Origin: an uncultured Clostridia bacterium
Lineage (GTDB): Bacteria; Bacillota; Clostridia; Peptostreptococcales; Anaerovoracaceae
Reading direction: 5' to 3'
Assembly: GCA_938009115.1 (NCBI GenBank)
Contig: CALLHZ010000109.1
Location: 1 to 46,927, forward strand
DNA length: 46,927 nt
The translations under genes and the position numbers were made by a program. The first letter of the stretch is position 1, and each line of letters opens with the position of its first letter. Positions 23,344 through 30,642 of the stretch are shown piece by piece. Below the pieces are notes generated by a model. The model did not search any database, was not told the DNA's origin, and saw only the letters and a program-made list of their open reading frames with translations.

Positions 23344-24418
23344 ACATGCTGTCGAAGGGATCAGCCGTCCTTATAAAATCTTTGCGCTGTCGCTGCTTTT
23401 GGTTATCCTTGCTGTCTGGCTCTATTTGTGGACCGGTCTTTCGGCTTACGAGGCGGGCATTCCCAAAAACCTGATGGATCATCTGGTCAAAGCCATGGAA
23501 AGCGAAGCTGAGGAAGAAGGAACCTGTGTGGATGTGCTGGTGAATTACGGCAAAAACCTTCCCGGTTTTTCAGCCCAGGAAAACGGTGCTTTTCTCGCGG
23601 AGCTGATCCGGGGCAAGGATGTGACCTGGCGAAAAATCACAGGCTGGGACGGCGCGGGCGATATGGCATATCATATCCTTGCGGATGGCGAAGAAGCAGC
23701 CGTCGTCACCTTGGCTGCAAGAGCACAAGGCGGGATCCTGGGTTTAGCCCTGTACGAAGTGGACAGCCTCTTCGGCATGCATGATCTGACGGTGATGGCC
23801 GCGCCCAACGTCCAGGTCTATGCGGGAGATCTTCCGCTGACCGGTGAACACCTGACTGCCCGGGATCAGATACCAGAGGATCTTCAGGATCTGGCCGCCT
23901 GTGAAGACAGTGAGATCGAGATCCCCCGGTATGATGTCTACAGGCTGGACGGGCTTTTTCGGATCCCTGAGATCCGCGGTGCCGGCGAAGACAGCGAGTC
24001 CGTCGAAGGGGTATATGTTTCCAGTGACTGTGCGGTGGTGGGACTCCGGCTGGATCCGGACTTGATGGAGGAGATCCGGGAGCGGGCCGTCACGATAACC
24101 CATAAATATTCCTACTATATGAGTGATGATCTCGGATGGAGCGGTTTTAAAGGGTATCTGGTGGATACAGCCCCTCTGTATGACCGCCTTCGCACCCTTG
24201 AGGTGAATTGGTATACCTTGCACGACAGCAGCAGCTTTGAAAATATGAAGATTCAGGATTGGATCATGTATTCGGATCAGCTGGTTTCCCTTCGCATGAC
24301 CTACGACTATGTAGTGGTCGGACAGAAAAAGGTGACCACCTATCAAACCGATTTGACCTACTACCTGGCGTTGGAACCTGACGGAAAATGGCGAGCGGCC
24401 GAAATGATCGTCAACTGA
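23333..24418 (+). CDS. Membrane-anchored extracytoplasmic protein of unknown function
   Basis: This 361-residue protein starts at ATG 23333 behind AAGGAGGG and overlaps the glycosidase end by 11 bases. A single N-terminal helix (IFALSLLLVILAVWLYLW) is followed by a mixed, acidic extracellular region with no motif that I recognise. The C-terminus alternates beta-type segments and ends MIVN. Its place as last gene of the PIG-L/GT2-GtrA/NAGPA set implies a role in the same envelope process, perhaps as a scaffold or substrate-binding partner. No function is claimed. Confidence 0.75.
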   Translation: MRSKHAVEGISRPYKIFALSLLLVILAVWLYLWTGLSAYEAGIPKNLMDHLVKAMESEAEEEGTCVDVLVNYGKNLPGFSAQENGAFLAELIRGKDVTWRKITGWDGAGDMAYHILADGEEAAVVTLAARAQGGILGLALYEVDSLFGMHDLTVMAAPNVQVYAGDLPLTGEHLTARDQIPEDLQDLAACEDSEIEIPRYDVYRLDGLFRIPEIRGAGEDSESVEGVYVSSDCAVVGLRLDPDLMEEIRERAVTITHKYSYYMSDDLGWSGFKGYLVDTAPLYDRLRTLEVNWYTLHDSSSFENMKIQDWIMYSDQLVSLRMTYDYVVVGQKKVTTYQTDLTYYLALEPDGKWRAAEMIVN

Positions 24419-24456
24419 CCGTGCTTTGATCGCAGACGGCAAAACGTTGTAAATGC

Positions 24457-24498
24457 AACCGACAATACAAGGCAGACCATGCTATTGTGTTGTCGGTT
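24457..24498. repeat. 14-bp inverted repeat upstream of the metal ATPase
   Basis: The arms AACCGACAATACAA (24457-24470) and TTGTGTTGTCGGTT (24485-24498) pair with one mismatch around a 14-base loop, followed by TTCTTATAG. It could be the terminator of the envelope operon or a metal-regulator operator for the ATPase. I cannot decide which. Confidence 0.5.
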
Positions 24499-24537
24499 TC
24501 TTATAGTGAGCAGAACAGGGGCGGTACAGGACGTAAC

Positions 24538-26388
24538 ATGCAACAGTGGGTGCTGAATCAAAAAAAGTATATCACGCTGACCGGCGGCCTTTTGATCGCC
24601 GCTGCGTTTCTCAGCGATTGGTGGATCGGCAATGCCGCGCTGGCGGAGCGGGCGCTGATCGCAGCCTCCGTGCTTGGCGTTGCGCCCATCGCGATCCAGG
24701 CTTTTCAGGCTTTGAAGGTCAAGGTCGTCAGCATCGATGTACTCGTTACGATTGCCGTGCTGGGAGCTTTTCTGATCAGAGAGTACGAAGAATCGGCCAT
24801 CGTCACATTTTTGTTCCTGTTCGGCGCTTACCTGGAAATGCGGACATTGAACAGGACGCGGGCTGCGATCAAAAATTTGACGGAAATGGCGCCGGAAAGC
24901 GCTTTAAAGCAAATGAGCGACGGGGCGTTTCGCGAAACATCCATCGAAGAAGTCGACATCGGAGATGTGCTTCTTGTGAAGACAGGCGCGAAGATTCCGG
25001 TGGACGGCACCGTAACTGCCGGAGAAGGCTACGTCAACGAGGCAAGTATCACGGGGGAATCCATGCCGTCTGCGAAGTGGCCTGGCGCAAATGTGTTTGC
25101 GGGGACCATGCTGGAAAACGGAACGTTGCAGGTGACTGCCGCCCGCGTCGGCGAAGACACGACTTTTGGCAAGATCATTGAATTGGTGGAAGAAGCGCAG
25201 GATTCCAAGTCTGAGGCAGAGCGCTTTATCGACAGGTTTTCAAAAAAATATACCCCGATGGTTCTGGTGATGGCGGTGGCTGTCGGGTTTTTCTTCCGGC
25301 GTGTGGATCTTGCGATCACCATACTTGTTCTTGGTTGTCCCGGAGCGCTGGTGATCGGTGTGCCGGTGTCCAACGTTGCGGGGATCGGCAATGGCGCCCG
25401 CCACGGCATCCTCCTGAAAGGCAGCGAGGTGATTCGGAATTTCAGCCGAGCGGATACATTCGTATTCGATAAAACCGGCACGCTTACTGCCGGAAATCCA
25501 CGGGTCACCGATGTGCAGCTCTATACCGATGAACCGGAGAACGTTTTTCACTATCTCGCCGGAGTGGAGCGTGAGTCAGATCACCCTCTTGCAAAGGCGA
25601 TCATCGAGTATCTAGGCGTTTCGGACCATTGCCCCGTGGAAAGCACAGACGTCGTAAAAGGAGCGGGGATCCTTGCCATTGCCGGCGGCCACAGGATCGC
25701 CGTGGGCAATGTTGCGCTGATGAAGCGGGAAGGCATCCCTTTGACCGGGAACATACAAGACGACATCCTCAGGTTTGAACACAAAGGCAATACACTGGTT
25801 CTGGTTTCAGTCGACGGTGAACTTTGCATGCTGATGGGGATCCGGGATCCCGTACGACCTGATGTGAAAGAGCATCTTCAACGGCTTAGATCGCTAAATG
25901 TCAAAAATCTGATCATTCTTTCCGGCGATAATCAGGGCACCGTTGACATAGTCGGCCGTGAGATCGGATCGGTCGAGGCGCACGGCAATATGCTGCCGGA
26001 GGACAAGGCTCAATACATTTCCCGGCTTCGGCAACAGGGAAGGATCGTGGCTTTTGTCGGAGATGGAGTCAACGACAGTCCTTCGCTGGCACAGGCTGAT
26101 ATCGGAATCGCCATGGGAAACGGCACAGATACGGCAATCGAAACGTCAGACGTCGTACTGATGAATTCTGATCTCGGGCACCTGCCTCATGCGCTGGGCC
26201 TGGCAAAGGCGATCACACGGAACATGAAGCAAAATATCGTGATCGCCGTAGGTGTGGTTATTTTCCTGCTGGCCAACGTATTTTTAAGCGAATGGATGAA
26301 CATGTCCGTAGGTATGCTGGTGCATGAAATGAGCATCCTTGTGGTCATTTTCAACGGTATGAGACTGCTTCACTATAGGCTTCGCTGA
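24538..26388 (+). CDS. P1B-type heavy-metal ATPase with a CPG motif
   Basis: This 616-residue transporter has all P-type ATPase landmarks: TGES in the actuator domain, DKTGTLT with the phosphorylated Asp311, a heavy-metal-type HP dipeptide (SDHPLAKAI) and GDGVNDSPSLAQAD. The transmembrane metal motif is Cys267-Pro-Gly in LGCPGALVIG, not the CPC or SPC of well-studied exporters. There is no N-terminal HMA domain; instead a separate HMA protein is encoded next. It probably exports a transition metal, identity unknown. ATG 24538 (AGGA upstream) is preferred over the in-frame ATG at 24487, which lies inside the inverted repeat. Confidence 0.93.
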   Translation: MQQWVLNQKKYITLTGGLLIAAAFLSDWWIGNAALAERALIAASVLGVAPIAIQAFQALKVKVVSIDVLVTIAVLGAFLIREYEESAIVTFLFLFGAYLEMRTLNRTRAAIKNLTEMAPESALKQMSDGAFRETSIEEVDIGDVLLVKTGAKIPVDGTVTAGEGYVNEASITGESMPSAKWPGANVFAGTMLENGTLQVTAARVGEDTTFGKIIELVEEAQDSKSEAERFIDRFSKKYTPMVLVMAVAVGFFFRRVDLAITILVLGCPGALVIGVPVSNVAGIGNGARHGILLKGSEVIRNFSRADTFVFDKTGTLTAGNPRVTDVQLYTDEPENVFHYLAGVERESDHPLAKAIIEYLGVSDHCPVESTDVVKGAGILAIAGGHRIAVGNVALMKREGIPLTGNIQDDILRFEHKGNTLVLVSVDGELCMLMGIRDPVRPDVKEHLQRLRSLNVKNLIILSGDNQGTVDIVGREIGSVEAHGNMLPEDKAQYISRLRQQGRIVAFVGDGVNDSPSLAQADIGIAMGNGTDTAIETSDVVLMNSDLGHLPHALGLAKAITRNMKQNIVIAVGVVIFLLANVFLSEWMNMSVGMLVHEMSILVVIFNGMRLLHYRLR

Positions 26389-26412
26389 AATCGAAGAGAA
26401 AGAGAGAAAAAA

Positions 26413-26646
26413 ATGAAAAAAGCGGTGATCCAACTGGAAACATTGACATGCCCCTCCTGTGCGCAAAAAATCGAAAGCGGCGTCAAATCCCTGGAAGGTG
26501 TGGTAAAGGAAAGTGTCAGCGTTCTGTTCAATGCAAGCAAGGTCAAGCTGAACTTTGATGACAGCAGACTGTCGGCAGAAGAGATCGAAAAAACGATCAG
26601 GACGTTCGGGTATGAGATCATAAAATCTCAGGTAAAGGACCTGTAA
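26413..26646 (+). CDS. Small HMA-domain metal chaperone (CopZ-like)
   Basis: The 77 residues form one heavy-metal-associated domain with TCPSCAQKIES, the CxxC metal site, followed by the expected beta-alpha-beta pattern (VKESVSVLFNASKVKLNFDD). It would bind a soft metal ion through Cys16 and Cys19 and hand it to the adjacent ATPase, which lacks its own HMA domain. The start has only a weak, A-rich ribosome site (AGAGAAAGAGAG), and the gene follows the ATPase by 24 bases in one operon. Confidence 0.92.
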   Translation: MKKAVIQLETLTCPSCAQKIESGVKSLEGVVKESVSVLFNASKVKLNFDDSRLSAEEIEKTIRTFGYEIIKSQVKDL

Positions 26647-26669
26647 AGAAGGAATTATATTCCGCAAAG

Positions 26670-26705
26670 AAAAAAGCCTGCGATCTTGGATCGCAGGCTT
26701 TTTTG
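26670..26705. terminator. Strong bidirectional terminator
   Basis: AAAAAAGCCTGCGATC and GATCGCAGGCTTTTTT form an 11-bp GC-containing stem with a 3-base loop, an A-tract on one side and a T-tract on the other. It ends both the metal operon and the minus-strand tRNA operon. Confidence 0.92.
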
Positions 26706-26778
26706 GAGGCGACACCCGGATTTGAACCGGGGAATCAAGGTTTTGCAGACCTGTGCCTTACCACTTGGCTATGTCGCC
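26704..26778 (-). tRNA. tRNA-Cys (anticodon GCA)
   Basis: This is a 75-base cloverleaf with acceptor stem GGCGACA/TGTCGCC, D-arm AGCCAAGTGGTAAGGC, anticodon GCA in the loop CTGCAAA, T-loop GGTTCAAATCC and an encoded CCA. It is the last tRNA of the minus-strand operon. Confidence 0.95.
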
Positions 26779-26780
26779 GC

Positions 26781-26807
26781 ATAATGCCGGCACAAGGCCG
26801 GCATTAT
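26781..26807. repeat. Perfect inverted repeat between tRNA-Cys and tRNA-Gln
   Basis: The 11-bp arms ATAATGCCGGC (26781-26791) and GCCGGCATTAT (26797-26807) surround a 5-base loop. There is no T-run, so it is not a standard terminator. It may guide processing of the tRNA precursor. Confidence 0.75.
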
Positions 26808-26812
26808 TCTGT

Positions 26813-26887
26813 TGGCTAGGGTAGAAGGATTCGAACCTTCGCATAACGGAATCAGAATCCGTTGCCTTACCGCTTGGCTATACCCCA
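26813..26887 (-). tRNA. tRNA-Gln (anticodon CTG)
   Basis: This is a 75-base cloverleaf with 5' TGGGGTA, D-arm AGCCAAGCGGTAAGGC, anticodon stem ACGGA/TCCGT with loop TTCTGAT (anticodon CTG, reading CAG), T-loop GGTTCGAATCC and an encoded CCA. Confidence 0.94.
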
Positions 26888-26961
26888 ATATTGAGTTCTG
26901 CGTATGTCATTATACCACTTTACCTCTGAAAACCAAGAGGGAAATGTGATATTTTTAAATT

Positions 26962-27038
26962 TGGGGTGGGTAGTGGGAGTCGAACCCACGTATACAGGAG
27001 CCACAACCCTGGGTCTTGACCACTTGACGATACCCACC
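26962..27038 (-). tRNA. tRNA-His (anticodon GTG)
   Basis: The acceptor is GGTGGGTA with the extra G-1 typical of tRNA-His. The anticodon loop TTGTGGC carries GTG, the T-loop is GGTTCGACTCC, and the gene encodes CCA. Confidence 0.94.
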
Positions 27039-27055
27039 ACGTTTGCATGTAATTT

Positions 27056-27132
27056 TGGCGACCCGGAACGGGCTCGAACCGTCGACCTCCAGCGTGACAG
27101 GCTGGCATTCTAACCAACTGAACTACCGGGCC
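27056..27132 (-). tRNA. tRNA-Asp (anticodon GTC)
   Basis: This is a 77-base cloverleaf with acceptor GGCCCGG, D-arm AGTTCAGTTGGTTAGAAT, anticodon stem CCAGC/GCTGG with loop CTGTCAC (anticodon GTC), T-loop GGTTCGAGCCC and an encoded CCA. Confidence 0.95.
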
Positions 27133-27140
27133 TCAAAATG

Positions 27141-27217
27141 TGGTAGCGGCGAGTGGAGTCGAACCACCGACCTTCCGGGTATGAACCGGACGCTCTAGCC
27201 AACTAAGCTACACCGCC
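27141..27217 (-). tRNA. tRNA-Met (anticodon CAT), elongator type
   Basis: This is a 77-base cloverleaf with acceptor GGCGGTG, D-arm AGCTTAGTTGGCTAGAGC, anticodon stem TCCGG/CCGGA with loop TTCATAC and CCA. The acceptor and anticodon stems lack initiator features (no GGG/CCC anticodon stem pairs). Sequence resemblance favours elongator Met over the lysidine-modified tRNA-Ile. It is the first tRNA of the operon. Confidence 0.9.
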
Positions 27218-27250
27218 ACACTGCATAATCATGCAAACTACGCAAGAAAG

Positions 27251-27279
27251 ATAGTACCATTTCAAAGAACGGCTGTCAA
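27251..27279 (-). promoter_or_regulatory. Strong promoter of the five-tRNA operon
   Basis: Minus-strand TTGACA (27274-27279, perfect -35) and TACTAT (27251-27256) are separated by 17 bases, about 34 bases before the tRNA-Met 5' end. Confidence 0.88.
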
Positions 27280-27299
27280 TATGAGAAACAGTTTTTTTT

Positions 27300-28709
27300 C
27301 TAAAATCCCGTGGGCTCGTTGCAGGAAAACGCTGCTTCACGGATCTTGCCCGCCCAGTCTTCCGGCGCGGCGTTTCGGCTGTCCCACACGACACGCCCGC
27401 CGGTAAGCGTCATCCAGGCGTTTCCGGGAATAAATGCGGGTGATTCCGGGTCTTCCTCAAAAACAGCAAAATCGGCCCATTTCCCCACTTCGACGCTGCC
27501 GCAGTCCTGGCTTTGGGCGAGGAGATCTGCATTTCGCAGGGTGTGAGATTCCAGGATTTCGCCTGGCGCGCCATAGTTGTTGCTGCGGCTTTCTTCGGTA
27601 TATTCGTAAATGTCAGCTGTCAGCAGCGAAGCACGTTCTTCCGCTGTAAGGGTTTCAGTGTGCTCAACGATGAAAGAAGATTTTCTGTAAGATGTCTTCA
27701 ACTCGGAGGACAGACGCAGGGCCGTCAGCGCGGCTGGCCGGTCCAGGGCTTTCATACGAATGTGATAACCTTTGTCCGCAACCAGTTCGCACAACTGCCG
27801 AAGATAGGTCTCGCTCATATAGTGGCTGCAGTCTTCAGTGCCGCTGAAGCAGAGAAAAAGAGTGCGAAATTGGATCATGCCCTTCAATTCGGCGCAGGCA
27901 GTGTGCTTCTGAGCCATCTGGTGCAGGATCAGTCGCTCCGGAAGAGGCGCATTGACCAGCAGGGATCCCTGATAGCGCTGGCGTAGCAGATCCGCCTGGC
28001 AGGCGTCGACCATAAGCTCTCGGAAGATGTTTTCAAAATGGCTGAAGGATGGCAGCACAAATTCAGTTGTGATGCCTCGCTGAGCCTGAGCCAAGGTGTG
28101 CTTGTCAAGCTTTTCCAGAAGAACGCCAATGTCTGCAGACAGGAGCACAGCGGTCACCAATGCCGGCGTAACGGCAGGCATACCCAGCTCTTCGGCTTCC
28201 CGGGCTGCCAGCTCCGCCGCCTTTCCGTTGAGGATCATGTGAAAACCGTCGGACGCCACCAGAACCAAAGGCTTCTCCGGCGCCGTATCGTTGAGTGCCT
28301 CGCGGATCCCGGGCATTTCATTTTCAATGATTTTCGACGGGTCGTATCCATAAGCAAGATAGCGATCCTCTGCCGGATGATTTTTCACATATTCAGCTAC
28401 GGCGCCGGTCAGCTCCGCGATCGCCATATCCTCCGACAGGGGCAGGTATTGTTCAGCGAACACCCGGGGGATCGGATCACTGTGGAGGTCGATCCATCCC
28501 GGTGTCAGATGCCGTCCCTCCAGATCGATGATTTTTGTTTCGGCGGAAATCATGGACTTGATATCTTCCGAAGTACCGACAGCAATGATTTTGCCGCCGG
28601 CGCAGGCCACAGCCTCGGCGCGGGGATCCTCCGGATCCATCGTGTGCACACAGCCGTTGATCAGGACCAGTCCGGCGGAAGCCTTCTTTTTAAACAATCC
28701 AAAACCCAT
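27300..28709 (-). CDS. YtcJ-type amidohydrolase, apparently metal-free
   Basis: This 469-residue protein has the YtcJ (amidohydrolase_3) layout: an N-terminal composite sheet with VLINGCVHTMDPEDPRAEAV, GGKIIAVG and GRHLTPGWIDLHSDP, and a C-terminal VGKWADFAVFEEDPE return strand. The usual metal ligands are changed. HxH is HSD, HAIGD is KALDR, and the late GSDAP segment is NYGAP. IEH is kept in FIVEHTETL. It is shorter than most YtcJ proteins (over 500 residues). I infer loss of hydrolase activity or a reassigned role. The start is ATG 28709 behind AAGGAGC; the frame is open further upstream but that part only shadows the divergent gene. Confidence 0.85.
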   Translation of the reverse strand: MGFGLFKKKASAGLVLINGCVHTMDPEDPRAEAVACAGGKIIAVGTSEDIKSMISAETKIIDLEGRHLTPGWIDLHSDPIPRVFAEQYLPLSEDMAIAELTGAVAEYVKNHPAEDRYLAYGYDPSKIIENEMPGIREALNDTAPEKPLVLVASDGFHMILNGKAAELAAREAEELGMPAVTPALVTAVLLSADIGVLLEKLDKHTLAQAQRGITTEFVLPSFSHFENIFRELMVDACQADLLRQRYQGSLLVNAPLPERLILHQMAQKHTACAELKGMIQFRTLFLCFSGTEDCSHYMSETYLRQLCELVADKGYHIRMKALDRPAALTALRLSSELKTSYRKSSFIVEHTETLTAEERASLLTADIYEYTEESRSNNYGAPGEILESHTLRNADLLAQSQDCGSVEVGKWADFAVFEEDPESPAFIPGNAWMTLTGGRVVWDSRNAAPEDWAGKIREAAFSCNEPTGF

Positions 28710-28758
28710 TTGTTGCTCCTTCCTGAAATTGTCCCTATTATGCGAGCAGAAGTCCTGT

Positions 28759-28788
28759 TTGTCAATGCACAAGGCGTTATGATATACT
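28759..28788 (+). promoter_or_regulatory. Promoter of the amidinohydrolase-nucleoside salvage genes
   Basis: TTGTCA (28759-28764) and TATACT (28783-28788) are separated by 18 bases. The start codon follows 26 bases later behind AAGGAGGTGA. Confidence 0.6.
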
Positions 28789-28814
28789 GAAACGGCCTGA
28801 AGGAGGTGACTTGA

Positions 28815-29759
28815 ATGATACAGAATCAATTGGACATCGATGCGATCCCCGGCGAAAAGTGGTTTCCCAAGGAGAGCCGTTTCGAAGACGACATGCCCTT
28901 GTATTGGGGAGAATGGGGCGTATCCTCGGAAGTCGAGAAGCTGAAAGCCGTACTGATGCGAAGACCCGGCAAGGAAGTGGAGAACTTCGACGCTGCGGCC
29001 GTGCGTTTCACCGACGTGCCTCTGGATGTTGAGCTGATGCGCAAGCAGCACGACGATGTGACCGAAGTATATCGCCATTTCGGCGCCAAAGTCTATTATG
29101 TGGAGGACCAGCGGGAGGACCGTCCCAACGCTGTTTTCTGCCGCGATCTGATGTTTATGACCCCCGAAGGGGCTATCATCACCCGGCCGGGCATGGCGAC
29201 CCGCAGAGGCGAGGAGCGCTATATCGCCCAGGCCCTGGCGAAGATCGGCGTTCCCATCGTGCGGACGATCAACGGGGACGGTATTTTTGAAGGTGCCAAT
29301 GCCATGTGGGTAGACCGGCACACCTGTGTTCTTTCCACCGGGATACGCTGTAATCAAAGCGGTTATGACCAGGTTGCGGAGGAACTGCGCCGGCAGGGCG
29401 TCACACAAATCATTCCCATGCAGCTTCCTTACAGCAACATCCACATCGATGGACTTCTCAATCCGGCCAGCAATGACGTGGTGATCGGGCATGTCTCTCA
29501 GATTCCCTATGACGTGCTGGATGCTTTGAAGCGGAAGGGCTATAAGATCCTGGAGGCGCCGTCCCAGACGGAAGTGAGAGCTTTGGCATGCAATTTTGTG
29601 GCGCTGGAGCCCGGACATATCCTGATGGCTGAAGGGACGCCCCGGACCCAGGAACTCCTGGAGAAGAATGGCATCCGGGTCACGACGATCAACGTATCGG
29701 AAATTTTGAAGGGCAGAGGCTCGCTCCACTGCATCACCGCATATCTCAAGAGAGGCTGA
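28815..29759 (+). CDS. Arginine deiminase/amidinotransferase superfamily protein
   Basis: This 314-residue protein has the complete set of pentein motifs: FCRDLMF, DGIFEGAN, NIHIDGLLNP with the catalytic His, and the nucleophilic Cys in GSLHCIT near the C-terminus. Expected chemistry is cysteine-dependent hydrolysis or transfer of an amidino group from arginine or a related guanidino compound. EGAN in place of EGGD sets it apart from classical arginine deiminase (about 410 residues), and agmatine deiminase and glycine amidinotransferase are also more distant. Start ATG 28815 has an ideal ribosome site. It is 43 bases upstream of the phosphorylase gene, so it may share that transcript, though no shared substrate is evident. 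Confidence 0.88.
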   Translation: MIQNQLDIDAIPGEKWFPKESRFEDDMPLYWGEWGVSSEVEKLKAVLMRRPGKEVENFDAAAVRFTDVPLDVELMRKQHDDVTEVYRHFGAKVYYVEDQREDRPNAVFCRDLMFMTPEGAIITRPGMATRRGEERYIAQALAKIGVPIVRTINGDGIFEGANAMWVDRHTCVLSTGIRCNQSGYDQVAEELRRQGVTQIIPMQLPYSNIHIDGLLNPASNDVVIGHVSQIPYDVLDALKRKGYKILEAPSQTEVRALACNFVALEPGHILMAEGTPRTQELLEKNGIRVTTINVSEILKGRGSLHCITAYLKRG

Positions 29760-29802
29760 TTCGCCTGGCCGGCATACCGGCAGCGCAAGAAAGGAGCGAA
29801 CT

Positions 29803-30642
29803 GTGGCTTACACATATGACTACTACAAAAGGAGCGCGGATTATATACGCGAGGTGTCCGGCGGTTTTCAGCCGGATATGGGCATCGTTCTGGGGACCGG
29901 CCTGGGGGAGTATGACAGAAACGTCGAAAACCCCATCGTGATTCCCTACGGGGATATTCCCAACTTCCTGGTATCGACTGCGCCTGACCACGCCGGCAAG
30001 CTTATTCTCGGTACGATCCAGGGGCACAAAGTGTGCTGCATGTCCGGCCGGTTTCACTCGTATGAAGGATACAGCTTTGATGAACTTGCGGCGCCGGTCC
30101 GGGTCATGAAGCTCCTGGGGATCAAAAAGCTCATCCTGACCAATGCGGCAGGCGCTATCAATACATCCTATCAGGCCGGCGATATCATGGTCATCAAGGA
30201 TCACATCAAGCTGATGGGCCTTTCGCCGCTGGCCGGACCCAATATTCCCGAATTCGGAAAACGGTTTTTCGATGTGGGAAACATGTACGACAAGGACCTG
30301 CGCCGGATCGCGTTGGACTGTGCCGGCACCACATCGCTGCGCATCCACGAAGGGGTCTATTTCTTCTTTGCGGGACCTCAGTACGAGAGTCCTGCGGAAA
30401 TCCGCGCGGCCAGGATCCTTGGAGGCGATGCGGCCGGGATGTCTACGGTGACCGAAGCCCTTACGGCTGCTCACTGCGGGATTCCCGTGCTGGGCTTGTC
30501 TGTAATGACCAATATGGCGGCAGGTGTGCTGGACCAGCCCTTGACCAGCGAGGAAGTGACGGAGACTTCTCTGCGTGTAGCCGGTGCGTTTGAGAAGTAT
30601 TTTACGGAAATACTCAGGAGGATACCGTGCGAAAGCTGCTGA
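29803..30642 (+). CDS. Purine nucleoside / methylthio-nucleoside phosphorylase (PNP-MTAP family)
   Basis: This 279-residue protein starts at GTG 29803 behind AAAGGAG. It has the trimeric PNP signatures: GTGLGEY, GRFHSYEGY, TNAAGAIN, AGPQYESPAEIRAA, GMSTVTEA and the base-contacting Asn in MTNMAAG. It would cleave a purine nucleoside with phosphate to base and ribose-1-phosphate. Because a methylthioadenosine-type deaminase and an MtnA-like isomerase follow, the likely substrate is 5'-methylthioinosine or 5'-deoxyinosine. The stop overlaps the deaminase start by 16 bases. Confidence 0.93.
   Translation: MAYTYDYYKRSADYIREVSGGFQPDMGIVLGTGLGEYDRNVENPIVIPYGDIPNFLVSTAPDHAGKLILGTIQGHKVCCMSGRFHSYEGYSFDELAAPVRVMKLLGIKKLILTNAAGAINTSYQAGDIMVIKDHIKLMGLSPLAGPNIPEFGKRFFDVGNMYDKDLRRIALDCAGTTSLRIHEGVYFFFAGPQYESPAEIRAARILGGDAAGMSTVTEALTAAHCGIPVLGLSVMTNMAAGVLDQPLTSEEVTETSLRVAGAFEKYFTEILRRIPCESC

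Noticed and set aside
26781..26807. Intrinsic terminator between tRNA genes
   Set aside because: There is no T-run on either side and tRNA-Cys follows on the same strand.
27141..27217. Initiator tRNA-Met or lysidine tRNA-Ile
   Set aside because: The anticodon stem lacks the initiator GGG/CCC pairs, and overall sequence fits elongator tRNA-Met better; tRNA-Ile2 remains a minor possibility.
28710..29729. Upstream extension of the YtcJ-like minus-strand frame (making an 809-residue protein)
   Set aside because: The added part is antisense to the amidinohydrolase gene and has no family match, while ATG 28709 has a strong ribosome site and begins a natural YtcJ N-terminus.
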